From: Thalassococcus sp. S3
GTDB lineage: Bacteria > Pseudomonadota > Alphaproteobacteria > Rhodobacterales > Rhodobacteraceae
NCBI RefSeq assembly: GCF_004216475.1
Contig: NZ_CP022303.1
Coordinates: forward strand, 620,001-684,000
DNA length: 64,000 bases
Direction: 5' to 3'
Part shown: positions 38,634 through 47,531 of the stretch, one piece after another
Layout of the letters: each line of letters starts with the position of its first letter
How positions within the stretch are numbered: the first letter of the stretch is position 1
Translations under genes and position numbers: made by a program
Notes under the pieces: model-generated
What the model was told of the DNA's origin: nothing
The model's database searches: none
What the model saw: the letters and a program-made list of their open reading frames with translations, nothing else

Positions 38634-40025
38634 ATGGCGGAGGCCCAGGCAAAGTTTCTCAAGGGCAACCTTTTTCGGCATGTGACTGTGATGTCGCTGA
38701 CCGCGTCGGTTGGCCTTATGGCCGTGTTCATCGTCGACTTTGTCGACATGATCTTCATTTCCATGCTGGGCAAAGCCGAACTGGCCGCCGCGGTCGGATA
38801 TGCGGGCGCGATCCTCTTTTTCACGACATCCTTCAGCATCGGCATGGCGATCGCCGCCGGCGCCCTTGTGGCCCGCGCCCTTGGCGCAGGGGATCCCGAA
38901 CGGGCGCGGGAGAGGGCGACCCATGCGCTGGTTTACGGGGTGGCCTTTGGCGTCGCATTCTCCATCGCGGTCTGGCTGAACCTGGGCTTTCTCGTGGGTC
39001 TGCTCGGCGCGGAGGGAGAGACCGCGCGTCTTGCCGTCCTTTATCTTCAGATCGTCGTTCCATCCCTGCCGCTTCTTCTGATCGGGATGACGGGCGGGGC
39101 GCTTTTGCGTGCCCATGGGGATGCGCGCCGCGCCATGATGGCCACGATCTACGGTGGGGCAGTGAACGCGGTGCTCGATCCGATCCTGATCTTTGGTCTG
39201 GACCTTGAACTGACGGGCGCGGCCCTTGCGTCGGTGGCTGCTCGCATGGTGATGGCCGCGACCTCCCTTCTTCCGCTGATCCGGCACCATGGCGGTTTTG
39301 CGACGCCCTCTGCACCGGGGCTCATGCGAGATTTCCGTCCCGTGCTTGCGATTGCTGTGCCCGCCATCCTGACCCAGCTCGCAACGCCTGTCGGCCAGGC
39401 TTATGTCACCCGGGCGATGGCCGAATTTGGGGAGGCTGCCGTAGCCGGAATGGCCATCGTCGCGCGCCTGATGCCGGTGGCGTTCGGTGTCATCTATGCG
39501 CTTTCGGGGGCAGTCGGCCCGATCATCGGGCAGAATTTCGGCGCGGGAGATCGCGTTCGGGTACGGCGTGCCTTTCAAGCTGCGATTGTCTTTGTCGCCA
39601 TCGTGGTCGCTATGGTGTCCGCCGCGCTCTTTGCCCTGCGCGCGCCTCTGGCCGCGCTGTTCCAGGCCGAGGGCGTGACGCGCGATCTTGTCTTTCTGTT
39701 CTGCGGCCCTCTTGCGCTGGCGTTCTTCTTCAATGGCGTGATCTTCGTGAGCAACGCGTCCTTCAACAATCTGGGACGCCCCTTTTACTCAACCTGGATC
39801 AATTGGGGGCGCCACACGCTGGGCACCATTCCCCTTGTCATGCTTGGCGCGGCTGTTTTGGGGGCGCCTGGTGTTCTGATTGGCCAGGCGGCGGGCGGGG
39901 TCGTCTTTGGCGTTCTGGCCTGGATCCTGGCCCGCCGTGTCATGGCGGATGGCGGAGCTTTGGGAGAGCGTGAGCCGTTCTTTCGTCAGCTAAGGCTGTT
40001 CCAGATGTTTTATCACCGCAGGTAG
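38634..40025 (+). CDS. MATE-family efflux transporter
   Basis: 463 aa, about twelve membrane helices in two homologous halves. Each half has the MATE-type small-residue-rich helices (ATPVGQAYVTRAMAEFGEAA in the second). It exports drugs or metabolites in exchange for Na+ or H+; a Na+ preference is possible given the Na+ pump in this genome but is not shown. Its 3' end overlaps the end of the converging gene by 36 bp. Confidence 0.9.
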   Translation: MAEAQAKFLKGNLFRHVTVMSLTASVGLMAVFIVDFVDMIFISMLGKAELAAAVGYAGAILFFTTSFSIGMAIAAGALVARALGAGDPERARERATHALVYGVAFGVAFSIAVWLNLGFLVGLLGAEGETARLAVLYLQIVVPSLPLLLIGMTGGALLRAHGDARRAMMATIYGGAVNAVLDPILIFGLDLELTGAALASVAARMVMAATSLLPLIRHHGGFATPSAPGLMRDFRPVLAIAVPAILTQLATPVGQAYVTRAMAEFGEAAVAGMAIVARLMPVAFGVIYALSGAVGPIIGQNFGAGDRVRVRRAFQAAIVFVAIVVAMVSAALFALRAPLAALFQAEGVTRDLVFLFCGPLALAFFFNGVIFVSNASFNNLGRPFYSTWINWGRHTLGTIPLVMLGAAVLGAPGVLIGQAAGGVVFGVLAWILARRVMADGGALGEREPFFRQLRLFQMFYHRR

Positions 40026-40565
40026 ATCCTCCAGCATCGCGTCGACAAAACGCAGTTCATCCGCGCTGAGTGCTTGATGGCGCGGATAGCGTGGATCGGC
40101 GCGGTCGTTCAGGATCGGCGCCTGCCATCCATCTGTGGTTTCGAAAAACCGGGTCGCCCCGTCAACGCCGAAGACCCGCAGATATCCCTGCACCACCACG
40201 TCCAGGTAACTCAAAAGGATCGGATGGGCCGTGCTCGCGCCGGCACGCGACTGTGACGGTACGGAATAGACCGCGATATCGGTCACTGCATGCAGCCTGT
40301 GGCTGACTTGGGCAGTGACCAGTGCCCGTTCATAGGCCCATTCGCGATCGTCCAGCGCCTGCCAGTCCGCGTTGGGAACCGGTGCGACCAGACCTTCGAT
40401 CGTCGTCCCGGGATCGGGGATCACCGTCAGAAAGGCGACCTCTCTCAGGCCGGTATGGCACCAGGCACGCCGCCAGCCCCGCAGCGAGGCGGGTTGCGGG
40501 TCAGGATAAGCATGCGTGGATGTGTTCACGAGGCTACCATAGCCAAAGAAATAGGGATCGCGCAT
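39990..40565 (-). CDS. Gamma-glutamylcyclotransferase-like protein
   Basis: 191 aa. The N-terminal FFGYGSLVN is the substrate-binding YGSL loop of the AIG2/GGCT fold, and DDREWAYERALV supplies an acidic catalytic-type region. Members cleave gamma-glutamyl groups or are of unknown activity. The promoter region is shared with the divergent Rrf2 regulator, and both have nearby operator-like sites. Confidence 0.8.
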   Translation of the reverse strand: MRDPYFFGYGSLVNTSTHAYPDPQPASLRGWRRAWCHTGLREVAFLTVIPDPGTTIEGLVAPVPNADWQALDDREWAYERALVTAQVSHRLHAVTDIAVYSVPSQSRAGASTAHPILLSYLDVVVQGYLRVFGVDGATRFFETTDGWQAPILNDRADPRYPRHQALSADELRFVDAMLEDLPAVIKHLEQP

Positions 40566-40591
40566 GTCGCAACCTCGCTCACGGCGTTTTA

Positions 40592-40605
40592 TTGATGTAT
40601 GTCAA
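40592..40605. promoter_or_regulatory. FNR/CRP-family box
   Basis: TTGATgtatGTCAA matches the TTGAY-N4-RTCAA pattern of FNR-type regulators. It lies 26 bp upstream of the GGCT-like gene and 58 bp upstream of the Rrf2 gene. Confidence 0.5.
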
Positions 40606-40613
40606 ACCGTCTT

Positions 40614-40629
40614 TTGCATAATTATGCAA
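40614..40629. promoter_or_regulatory. Putative Rrf2/NsrR-type operator
   Basis: TTGCATAATTATGCAA is a perfect 16-bp palindrome in the intergenic region upstream of the Rrf2 gene. Rrf2 regulators of the NsrR/RirA type use similar ATGCAT-containing palindromes, so autoregulation is likely. Confidence 0.6.
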
Positions 40630-40663
40630 TACTGACCCATCGTGGCGCGACAGGAGCGATCCT

Positions 40664-41110
40664 ATGAGAATAACCAAAAGAACGAACATCGCGGTCCGGC
40701 TGCTGATGTTCTGTGCGGCCAATCCCGGACGGTTGGTGACAAAGGCTGAGATCGCGGAATGTTGCAACATCTCGGAAAATCACCTCGCGCAGGTGATCAA
40801 TCAACTCAGCCAGCTTGGATATCTGCGCACCCAGCGGGGACGCAATGGCGGTCTTAGCCTTGGGCGGTCAGCCGATCAGATCCGGGTCGGCGATGTGTTT
40901 CGCGATGTCGAGGGGAACCTGCCGATTGCGGAGTGTTTTGCCGACGCCGACAATACCTGCCCCCTGGTTGATGCATGCCGGCTCAGGCTCGCGCTTGCAG
41001 ATGCGGCAGAGGCATTTTACGCGCATATGGACGAGATCACGCTGGAATCTCTGGTATGCGATAACGCTGATCTGCTCAGGATCTTGCAGCCCGTGACCTG
41101 CACCCGCTGA
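40664..41110 (+). CDS. Rrf2-family regulator, NsrR-like
   Basis: 148 aa. It has a winged helix (LVTKAEIAECCNISENHLAQ, then the wing TQRGRNGGLSLGR) and three C-terminal cysteines within CFADADNTCPLVDAC, which suit an Fe-S cluster. The pattern fits NsrR, a nitric-oxide sensor, better than IscR, though I would not fix the symbol. The divergent partner is a GGCT-like enzyme. An FNR-type box and a palindrome precede it. Confidence 0.88.
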   Translation: MRITKRTNIAVRLLMFCAANPGRLVTKAEIAECCNISENHLAQVINQLSQLGYLRTQRGRNGGLSLGRSADQIRVGDVFRDVEGNLPIAECFADADNTCPLVDACRLRLALADAAEAFYAHMDEITLESLVCDNADLLRILQPVTCTR

Positions 41111-43639
41111 TCATTCCCGGGCGCGCAGAACCTGCGCCGGGCGGGCCGAAAGCGGGCGCCAGGCGAAGAGAAGACCCGCGATCAGGGTCGCCAGGATACC
41201 GCCGCCGATGATGGCGAGTGCGGACGACCAGATGACGCTAAAGTCGGTCTCCATCACAAAATGGCTCACGGCCCAGCCGCCGCCGATCCCCGCCGCCAGG
41301 GCCACGACACCTGCCGCCGCACCCAGGATCGCCGACCGCAGGGCGAAGCTGATCAGAATTCTGCGTCGTGATGCTCCCAACGTCTTGAGCACAGCCGCTT
41401 CGAAGGTGCGTGCGCTTTCTCCGGCGGCGGCGGCGCCGATGAGCACAAGAAAGCCGGTTAGCAAGGTTGCCGCAGCCCCGTATGAGGTTGCCGCCGCCAG
41501 CCCTGACAGGACCTCGCTTACCCGGTCAATCGCGTCGCGGACGCGGATCGCGGTGATGTTGGGATAGGCGGATGACAGGTCTCTCAGAATATCGGCTTCC
41601 GCGTTTTCCTCGGCATAGACGGTCGAGATGAAGGTATGTGGCGCACCGGCCAGAGCCGCCGGGTTCATCGCAAGAATAAAGCCGATGCCCGCATTCGAGA
41701 AATCGACCTCCCGAAAGCTCGCGATCGTGCCGGTGATGTCCCGGCCCAGGATATTCACGGTCATCGTGTCGCCGATCTTCAGACCCATCTCGGCGGCCTC
41801 TTCCGCGGCAAAGCTGATGAGGGGTGGACCGGAATAGTCCGGCGCCCACCATTCGCCGGCGGTAACGCTGGTATCGTCCGGCAATGCGGCGGAATAGGTC
41901 ACGCCCCGATCACCCTGCAGCACCCAATGTTCGCCCGCGACCTCGCGCGCCGGGCGGTCGTTGATGCGCGTGATGATACCGCGGAGCATCGGCGCACTGT
42001 CCACGCGCGAGACGGCGGGATCCTCGTCAAGGCGGGCGGAGAAGCCGGGCATCTGGTCCCGCTGAATGTCGACGAAGAAATAGGACGGCGCGACGTCCGG
42101 CAGATCGCCCGAAATGGCGTTGCGGAGATTGCCGTCGATCTGCCCGACCGCGGCCAAAACAGACAGCCCAAGTCCAAGCGAGAGGACAACGGATGCGGCC
42201 CCTTCCCGGGTGCCGCTGATGGCGCCCAGTGCCCAGCGCAGCGCGGGTCGTCCCCGTGCAAGCGCGCCGCCACTGCGGGCCAGGCGCCGGATCAGGAAGG
42301 CAGCGATCGACAGAAGCAAAAGCGCGCCGATAATGCCGCCTGTCGTCCAAAGCGTCAGATCCAGCGCTTCGCTGAACCACCCCGCCAGGCCGACAAGGAC
42401 AGTCAGCCCTAAGGCGAGCGCCAGAACGTAACGCAGGGGCGGAAGCAGACGCGCCGATGACAAAGCGTCACGAAAGAGGGTCGCGGCCCTGACCTCCTCG
42501 GTTCGGGCCAGTGGCCAGAGTGTGAAGATCAAGGCGGTCAGCAAGCCATAGATCGCAGCCTCGAAAAGCGGCTGAGGGTAAATCGCAAAGGCCGCGGGGA
42601 TCGGCAGGCGTGCCTCGATGATCGGAGCGAGAAGGACCGGGACAATACCGCCCAGCATCAAGCCCAAGGCGATGCCGACGAGTGACAGAACGGCGATTTG
42701 GATGAAGTAGGTCTGGAAGATCGTCGCCCGGTCCGCGCCCAGCGTGCGCAACGTGGCAATGACACTGGTCTTGCGGGTGAGATATGCGCGCACGGCTGCT
42801 GAGACGCCAACGCCTCCCACCGCAAGGCCCGACAGTCCGACGAGCACCAGAAAGGCCCCCAGACGGTCAACGAATTCCGCCACGCCCGGGGCACCATTGC
42901 GCGCATCCGTCCACCGCAGGCCTGACGTTTCAAAGCGGTCGCGCGCATCCTGCGCCAACACCGCCAGATCGGTCTCGGGCGGCAGATCAAGGCGATACCG
43001 CGTCGAAAACAGGGTGCCCGGTTCCAGCAGGCCGGAGGTGTTCAGTGCTTCGGTTCGAACCAGTGTGCGGGGGCCGAGCGCAAAGCCATCGGCAGCGCTG
43101 TCGGGCTCGTTTGCAAGGGTCGCCATCAGAACAAATTCCTGCGTGCCAAGGCGAAAGCGATCTCCGGGCACAAGCGCCAGCCTGTCCATCAACAGCGGGG
43201 CCATCACGGCGCCGGGCAGGCCATCGCGACCGTCCAGGGCGGTTGCCAAAGGCATGTCAGGCTCAAGCCGGACCTGCCCGACAAGCGGATAGACATCGTC
43301 GACCGATTTGACCTGCGTCAGACCCCGTTCCGCCCCGCTGTCGCGATCCACCACCACCATGGATCGGAAATCGGTCACTTCGGACACGCGCTCTGCCGTC
43401 GTGGACATCCATTCGCGTTCTTCTTCGGTCGCAAACCGGTAGGTGAATTCCATTTCGGCATCGCCACCTAGAAGAGCTGCGCCCTCTCTGGCCAGACCTG
43501 CCTCGATGCTGGCTCTCACCGTGCCGACAGCGGCGATCGCCGCGACGCCCAGCGCCAGGCAGGCCAGAAAGATGCGGAACCCGCCAAGCCCGCCGCGCAA
43601 TTCGCGCCGGGCGAAGCGCAAGGCGGTCCGGGTGCTCAT
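41111..43639 (-). CDS. ybbP: ABC-type permease, FtsX/YbbP family
   Basis: 842 aa with about ten membrane helices and two large periplasmic MacB/FtsX-type domains. The first helix is followed by VGTVRASIEAGLAREGAALL, and the FtsX cores are FLVLVGLSGLAVGGVGVSAA and TLLTGFLVLIGAAAAGESA. It works with YbbA. Overlaps ybbA by 4 nt. The ybbA-ybbP pair divergent from tesA is the same arrangement as in enterobacteria, which suggests a conserved link to lipid or lysophospholipid handling. Confidence 0.88.
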   Translation of the reverse strand: MSTRTALRFARRELRGGLGGFRIFLACLALGVAAIAAVGTVRASIEAGLAREGAALLGGDAEMEFTYRFATEEEREWMSTTAERVSEVTDFRSMVVVDRDSGAERGLTQVKSVDDVYPLVGQVRLEPDMPLATALDGRDGLPGAVMAPLLMDRLALVPGDRFRLGTQEFVLMATLANEPDSAADGFALGPRTLVRTEALNTSGLLEPGTLFSTRYRLDLPPETDLAVLAQDARDRFETSGLRWTDARNGAPGVAEFVDRLGAFLVLVGLSGLAVGGVGVSAAVRAYLTRKTSVIATLRTLGADRATIFQTYFIQIAVLSLVGIALGLMLGGIVPVLLAPIIEARLPIPAAFAIYPQPLFEAAIYGLLTALIFTLWPLARTEEVRAATLFRDALSSARLLPPLRYVLALALGLTVLVGLAGWFSEALDLTLWTTGGIIGALLLLSIAAFLIRRLARSGGALARGRPALRWALGAISGTREGAASVVLSLGLGLSVLAAVGQIDGNLRNAISGDLPDVAPSYFFVDIQRDQMPGFSARLDEDPAVSRVDSAPMLRGIITRINDRPAREVAGEHWVLQGDRGVTYSAALPDDTSVTAGEWWAPDYSGPPLISFAAEEAAEMGLKIGDTMTVNILGRDITGTIASFREVDFSNAGIGFILAMNPAALAGAPHTFISTVYAEENAEADILRDLSSAYPNITAIRVRDAIDRVSEVLSGLAAATSYGAAATLLTGFLVLIGAAAAGESARTFEAAVLKTLGASRRRILISFALRSAILGAAAGVVALAAGIGGGWAVSHFVMETDFSVIWSSALAIIGGGILATLIAGLLFAWRPLSARPAQVLRARE

Positions 43640-44331
43640 TCGGCTGCCTCTTGCGCGACATCCGGGGCGATCTGGCCGTCCCGCAACCGCACGACGCGAT
43701 CACAGCGCGCGGCAAGCTCACGCGAATGTGTCACAAGAACCAGCGTTGCGCCGTGGCGGTCGCGCAGGCCAAAGAGCAGGTCCATGATGGCCTGACCGTT
43801 GTTCTGATCAAGATTGCCCGTGGGCTCATCCGCCAGCAGGATGTCCGGTCGCGGGGCGGATGCACGCGCCAGTGCGACCCGCTGTTGTTCCCCGCCGGAC
43901 ATTTGCGCCGGGTAGTGCCCGGCCCGGTGGCCCAGCCCGACGGCTTCCAACTCATCTTTCGCGCGTTCAAAGGCGTCCCGGTCTCCGGCAAGCTCAAGCG
44001 GGGTGGCGACATTTTCAAGCGCCGTCATCGTGGGGATTAGATGGAAGGATTGAAACACCACGCCCATGTGATCGCGCCGAAACCGTGCGAGGCTGTCCTC
44101 GTCCATGTTCGTCAGATCCCGGTCCAGCGCCTCTACCAATCCGCCGGTGGCGCGTTCCAGCCCGCCCATCAGCATCAGGAGAGAGGACTTGCCGGATCCC
44201 GACGGTCCGATCAGGCCAAGTGTCTCTCCCTTGATGACGTTCAGCGTGATGTCGCGCAGAATGTCGACAGGCCCGGCATTGCCATTTAGCGACAAAGCGG
44301 CATCTTTGAGCGTAAGGACGGGGTCAGACAT
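43636..44331 (-). CDS. ybbA: ABC transporter ATPase YbbA
   Basis: 231 aa, LolD/MacB-type ATPase: Walker A GPSGSGKSS, signature MSGGEQQRVALARA, Walker B ILLADEPTG. Start at 44331 (MSDPVLTLKD); an ORF extension of 12 residues would run toward the divergent tesA start. Partner of the downstream YbbP permease. Confidence 0.92.
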   Translation of the reverse strand: MSDPVLTLKDAALSLNGNAGPVDILRDITLNVIKGETLGLIGPSGSGKSSLLMLMGGLERATGGLVEALDRDLTNMDEDSLARFRRDHMGVVFQSFHLIPTMTALENVATPLELAGDRDAFERAKDELEAVGLGHRAGHYPAQMSGGEQQRVALARASAPRPDILLADEPTGNLDQNNGQAIMDLLFGLRDRHGATLVLVTHSRELAARCDRVVRLRDGQIAPDVAQEAAE

Positions 44332-44384
44332 GGCCCAATGCACCTTTCGATTTGCGTGATTTGGCATATGGAGCAGTCATCGAG

Positions 44385-45026
44385 ATGCGCAAGATGTGGA
44401 TCAGCCTTGTTTTTATTTGTCTTGGTACGGTCGTCCGGGCCGAAGCCGTCACGATTGCCGCGCTCGGCGACAGCCTTACACAGGGATACGGCCTGACCCA
44501 GCAAGATGGATTTGTCCCGCAGCTTGAAAAATGGCTTGAGGAGCGCGGAGCCGAAGTGAAGCTGATCAATGCCGGCGTCTCGGGTGACACCACCGCCGGG
44601 GGCGCTGCGCGGGTCGCGTGGACCCTGACCCCGGAGGTTGACGCCATGATCGTGGCGCTGGGCGGAAACGACCTTTTGCGCGGGATTGACCCGGGCGTCA
44701 GCAAGGAGCATCTGAGAGAAATCCTTGATGCAGCCCGTGCTGCGGATGTCGATGTTCTGCTGGTCGGGATGCAGGCACCGGGCAATTACGGTCCTGATTT
44801 CAAGGCGGACTTTGATGCGATGTACCCCGACCTTGCCGCGACCTACGGGGCTGTCTACGCCGAAAGCTTTTTCGAGGGGCTGACGGAAGAACAGGACGAC
44901 CCCGCAGCGCTTCGCAGCTTCATGCAGCCCGACGGTATTCATCCAAACGCCGATGGCGTTGCACGGATTGTCGAAGGTCTGGGCCCTTATGTCGAAGCGC
45001 TAATCGCGCGCGTTGCCGAAAGCTGA
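44385..45026 (+). CDS. tesA: Arylesterase / lysophospholipase, GDSL family
   Basis: 213 aa periplasmic SGNH hydrolase. A signal peptide (MRKMWISLVFICLGTVVRA) is followed by block I GDSLTQGYG (nucleophile Ser), block II GVSGDTTAGG, block III GGND and block V DGIHP (Asp/His). It hydrolyses thioesters, aryl esters and lysophospholipids in known TesA proteins. The stop overlaps the next gene's start (TGATG). Confidence 0.92.
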   Translation: MRKMWISLVFICLGTVVRAEAVTIAALGDSLTQGYGLTQQDGFVPQLEKWLEERGAEVKLINAGVSGDTTAGGAARVAWTLTPEVDAMIVALGGNDLLRGIDPGVSKEHLREILDAARAADVDVLLVGMQAPGNYGPDFKADFDAMYPDLAATYGAVYAESFFEGLTEEQDDPAALRSFMQPDGIHPNADGVARIVEGLGPYVEALIARVAES

Positions 45027-45643
45027 TGCCGGGAAGAGTGTTCCAGACGCAGCCGATCCCCGTCCTGGCGGAGCGATTGAGTGTTTCGGCGACGCATCTG
45101 GCCGACGAACCGCCACGGGGGAACATCGCTCCGGGACAGGACGTCGTCGCGCTCACGAACAAGGGTCTTGAGCGGATGAGATGGGGTATCATCCCGGTCG
45201 GTCGGGTGAATGCCCGCGGGCGACCGGTGATGGAAACCATCATCAACGCCCGGTCCGAGACGGTGTTCGACAAATCCGCATTCGATGGGGTTGGACGCGC
45301 CGTCTTGCCGGTCGAAGGGTGGTACGAATGGACCGGCGAAAAACGCCGAAAGACGGCTTGGCGGTTAAGACCCAAGCGCGGTGGCTTTCTGTATTTTGCG
45401 GCAATCACGGATGTCTGGAACGCGCCCGGTGGTGCGGAGGTCGCCCAGATCGCAATAGTGACGTGCGAGCCGAATGAAGATGTCAAACCGATCCATCATC
45501 GGATGGCGGTCATTCTTGACGCTGAAGACTTGCAGCTTTGGCTGAACGGATCGCCGCGCGAGGTGTCAGCGCTCATGCGTCCGTGGCCGAAAGGGCGCCT
45601 GGTGATCGAAGAGGCAACCGATGTTGATTGGGAGGCGCCCTGA
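45026..45643 (+). CDS. SRAP (HMCES/YedK-like) protein lacking Cys2
   Basis: 205 aa with the SRAP fold motifs NARSET (N74), EGWYEW (E101) and HHRM (H157), which in YedK/HMCES cooperate with an N-terminal Cys2 to form a thiazolidine crosslink to abasic sites in single-stranded DNA. Here the N-terminus reads MPGR, so the Cys2 nucleophile is Pro. The start is fixed by the TGATG overlap with tesA, and there is no Cys just upstream in frame. It may keep DNA binding or AP-lyase function by another route, or have lost crosslinking. Confidence 0.85.
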   Translation: MPGRVFQTQPIPVLAERLSVSATHLADEPPRGNIAPGQDVVALTNKGLERMRWGIIPVGRVNARGRPVMETIINARSETVFDKSAFDGVGRAVLPVEGWYEWTGEKRRKTAWRLRPKRGGFLYFAAITDVWNAPGGAEVAQIAIVTCEPNEDVKPIHHRMAVILDAEDLQLWLNGSPREVSALMRPWPKGRLVIEEATDVDWEAP

Positions 45644-45666
45644 CAGGCGCGCTCCCTTATTCGGTA

Positions 45667-45873
45667 TCAGGCCAACTGGATGTTGACAGCTGCCTCGCGA
45701 CCGTCGCGGCCGGGCTCGATGTCAAAGGTGACCTTCTGATTGTCGGCAAGACCCGTCAGGCCTGCGCGCTCTACCGCGGAAATGTGCACAAACACATCTT
45801 TTCCGCCACCTTCAGGTGCAATAAATCCATAGCCCTTGGTGGTGTTGAACCATTTGACGGTGCCACTGGCCAT
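45667..45873 (-). CDS. Cold-shock protein (CspA family)
   Basis: 68 aa single cold-shock domain with RNP1 (KGYGFIAPE) and RNP2 (VFVHIS) motifs for RNA and single-stranded DNA binding. AGGAGA lies 9-10 nt before the ATG at 45873. The 5' leader holds a small hairpin (GCCTC-tgtc-GAGGC at 46002-46015). Cold-shock RNA chaperones often have structured leaders, but this one is short. Confidence 0.93.
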   Translation of the reverse strand: MASGTVKWFNTTKGYGFIAPEGGGKDVFVHISAVERAGLTGLADNQKVTFDIEPGRDGREAAVNIQLA

Positions 45874-45984
45874 CGTCGTCTCTCCTGTCATTGTCTGCCC
45901 GCGGGATGCGGCAGGTCGGCTCGTCAGTTCAAGATCGAAGACTGAGCCGTCAGGAGCAGTAGGTCGATAGTGATAACGTCGCAT

Positions 45985-46635
45985 CCCTCACATGGTATGA
46001 CGCCTCTGTCGAGGCAAGTGAAAAGATCACGACACGTCCGGCGCATTTTCGGTCTCTGACCGCACGGTATGTGGATAAAACCTTGCAATCCAACCATCAT
46101 CGCCGGTCGGGATGGCCCGATCCCGTGCAAGGTATTAGAGCGCGCAGATCTGCACAGCCGCCTTTGCGCGCCCGTCCACACGCCGAAGTTGTCCGTTCTG
46201 TGTGCGCAAAACGGCCTCGACACCGTCGCTTGCGGTGCCGTCGATGCCGCGCTTTTCAGGAAACTTTTGGGGAACATCAAATGCATAGAAGCCAGATAGG
46301 CGCACCTTCAACAGAGGGTCGGGACCGGCGGGACCCCCGGGCGCTCTTATGTCAAGCGCCCCTGTTCGTCTGCTTTGAACGCCGTCTGCCAAGCGGTGCT
46401 CGGGCCGTCGCCGTCACATCGCGATCAACCTTCGGCGGTGCCGCCCACAGGAATGGTGAAGTCTGTTGAAAAAGTGAAGGCTCCGCAAAAACCAGCGAAA
46501 AGCCGCACATCGCATGACAACGCCCTTTCGCCGTCCCGGCAATTCGTCGCGGAGACCAGAAGAAATTCGCGGAAACACATGGACTTCGCCTGATAATGCG
46601 CCATGTCCCCTCACAGCCGATATTGGAGCGCCTAT
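45985..46635. other. Poorly coding interval of about 650 bp
   Basis: No convincing gene. On the minus strand an 85-aa frame (46135-46392) has a plausible second half (LSGFYAFDVPQKFPEKRGID), but its start is unsupported. An inverted repeat ACCTTGCA / TGCAAGGT (46080-46087 and 46126-46133) flanks a 6-bp stem CGGGAT/ATCCCG, giving a stacked hairpin at 46080-46133. This could be part of a small RNA or of the 5' region of cspA. Confidence 0.35.
46135..46392 (-). CDS. Doubtful small hypothetical protein, 85 aa
   Basis: The frame has fairly normal codon character in its last 55 codons, but no ribosome-binding site that I can see at the ATG. No known motif. I list it because the interval has no better gene. 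Confidence 0.2.
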   Translation of the reverse strand: MADGVQSRRTGALDIRAPGGPAGPDPLLKVRLSGFYAFDVPQKFPEKRGIDGTASDGVEAVLRTQNGQLRRVDGRAKAAVQICAL

Positions 46636-46899
46636 ATGTCAAGAATGGAAGACCTTTCGCCCGAACTCGAAGCGCAGCGAACGCGGAGCGCTGAATATGA
46701 TCGAGCTGTGGACAGTCTGAACGCCGCGAAGATGCGTAAGGCAGCCCGTGGCCATGCGGTGATGTCGGCGGCTCTTGGCTATGGTGAAAGCGCGATGGGC
46801 GACGGCATGTTTGGCAAGATCAGCCATGCGGCCAAGCTTTTCTGCATCGCGTTTGCGTTTCTTGCCCCCAGTCTTCTGGTCTGGCGCGTGCTCCTTTGA
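46636..46899 (+). CDS. Small membrane-anchored hypothetical protein, 87 aa
   Basis: A charged helical N-terminal part (MEDLSPELEAQRTRSAEYDRA) leads to a C-terminal membrane helix (about residues 65-85). GGAG 7 nt upstream favours the ATG at 46636 over one 33 nt earlier. No family recognised. It converges on the L,D-transpeptidase gene, 17 nt away. Confidence 0.55.
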   Translation: MSRMEDLSPELEAQRTRSAEYDRAVDSLNAAKMRKAARGHAVMSAALGYGESAMGDGMFGKISHAAKLFCIAFAFLAPSLLVWRVLL

Positions 46900-46916
46900 C
46901 GCACGCGCCGCGTTGA

Positions 46917-47471
46917 TCAGAGGACGGTGACGACGGTGCCCACGGGCACCCTTTGATAAAGATCCGTCACATGCTCGTTCAGCATGCGGATGCACCCGTT
47001 TGAGACAGATTGCCCGATCGTGTTGGGCTGCGTCGTTCCGTGGATCCGGAAGTAGGTATCGACACCGTTCTGGAACAGATAGAGAGCACGCGCGCCAAGC
47101 GGATTGCTGGGCCCGCCGGGCATGATGTAGTCGTTGTCGATAAACTTCGTGTAGAGATGCGGGTCGCGCTCGATCATCTCGTTGGTGGGTCGCCAGGTCG
47201 GCCACTCTTTCTTGACGTCGATTGTCGCTGTTCCGGTAAACTCCAGACCGGCCCTTCCGACGCCCACGCCATAACGAATGGCCTTGCGCGGTTCGGTGAC
47301 GAAATACAGATAGTAGGACCGGGGCAGGATCAGCAATTGGCCCTGTTGATAGGTTTTCTTGATCCGCACGAATTGAGGTGTCGGATCAAAAGCGATGGTC
47401 TCCGCTCGGACAAGGGCGGGTGTCGCAAGCGCGGCAGCCACGGATGCGGCGAATGTACGGCGTGTGATCAT
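46917..47471 (-). CDS. Tat-exported L,D-transpeptidase (ErfK/YbiS/YkuD)
   Basis: 184 aa. It has a twin-arginine signal (MITRRTFAASVAAALATPAL) and a YkuD domain with the catalytic signature HGTTQPNTIGQSVSNGCIRM, where the Cys in SNGC is the nucleophile. It crosslinks peptidoglycan 3-3 or attaches proteins to the wall. Also contains GGPSNPLGARALYL. The start is placed at the ATG (47471) in front of the signal; a TTG 12 nt upstream is an alternative. Confidence 0.92.
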   Translation of the reverse strand: MITRRTFAASVAAALATPALVRAETIAFDPTPQFVRIKKTYQQGQLLILPRSYYLYFVTEPRKAIRYGVGVGRAGLEFTGTATIDVKKEWPTWRPTNEMIERDPHLYTKFIDNDYIMPGGPSNPLGARALYLFQNGVDTYFRIHGTTQPNTIGQSVSNGCIRMLNEHVTDLYQRVPVGTVVTVL

Positions 47472-47531
47472 GGGGCAGCTCAAAGATTTTTCTACGATAT
47501 AGCAAAGCTTGAGCCCGGATCGCGCCCTTTG

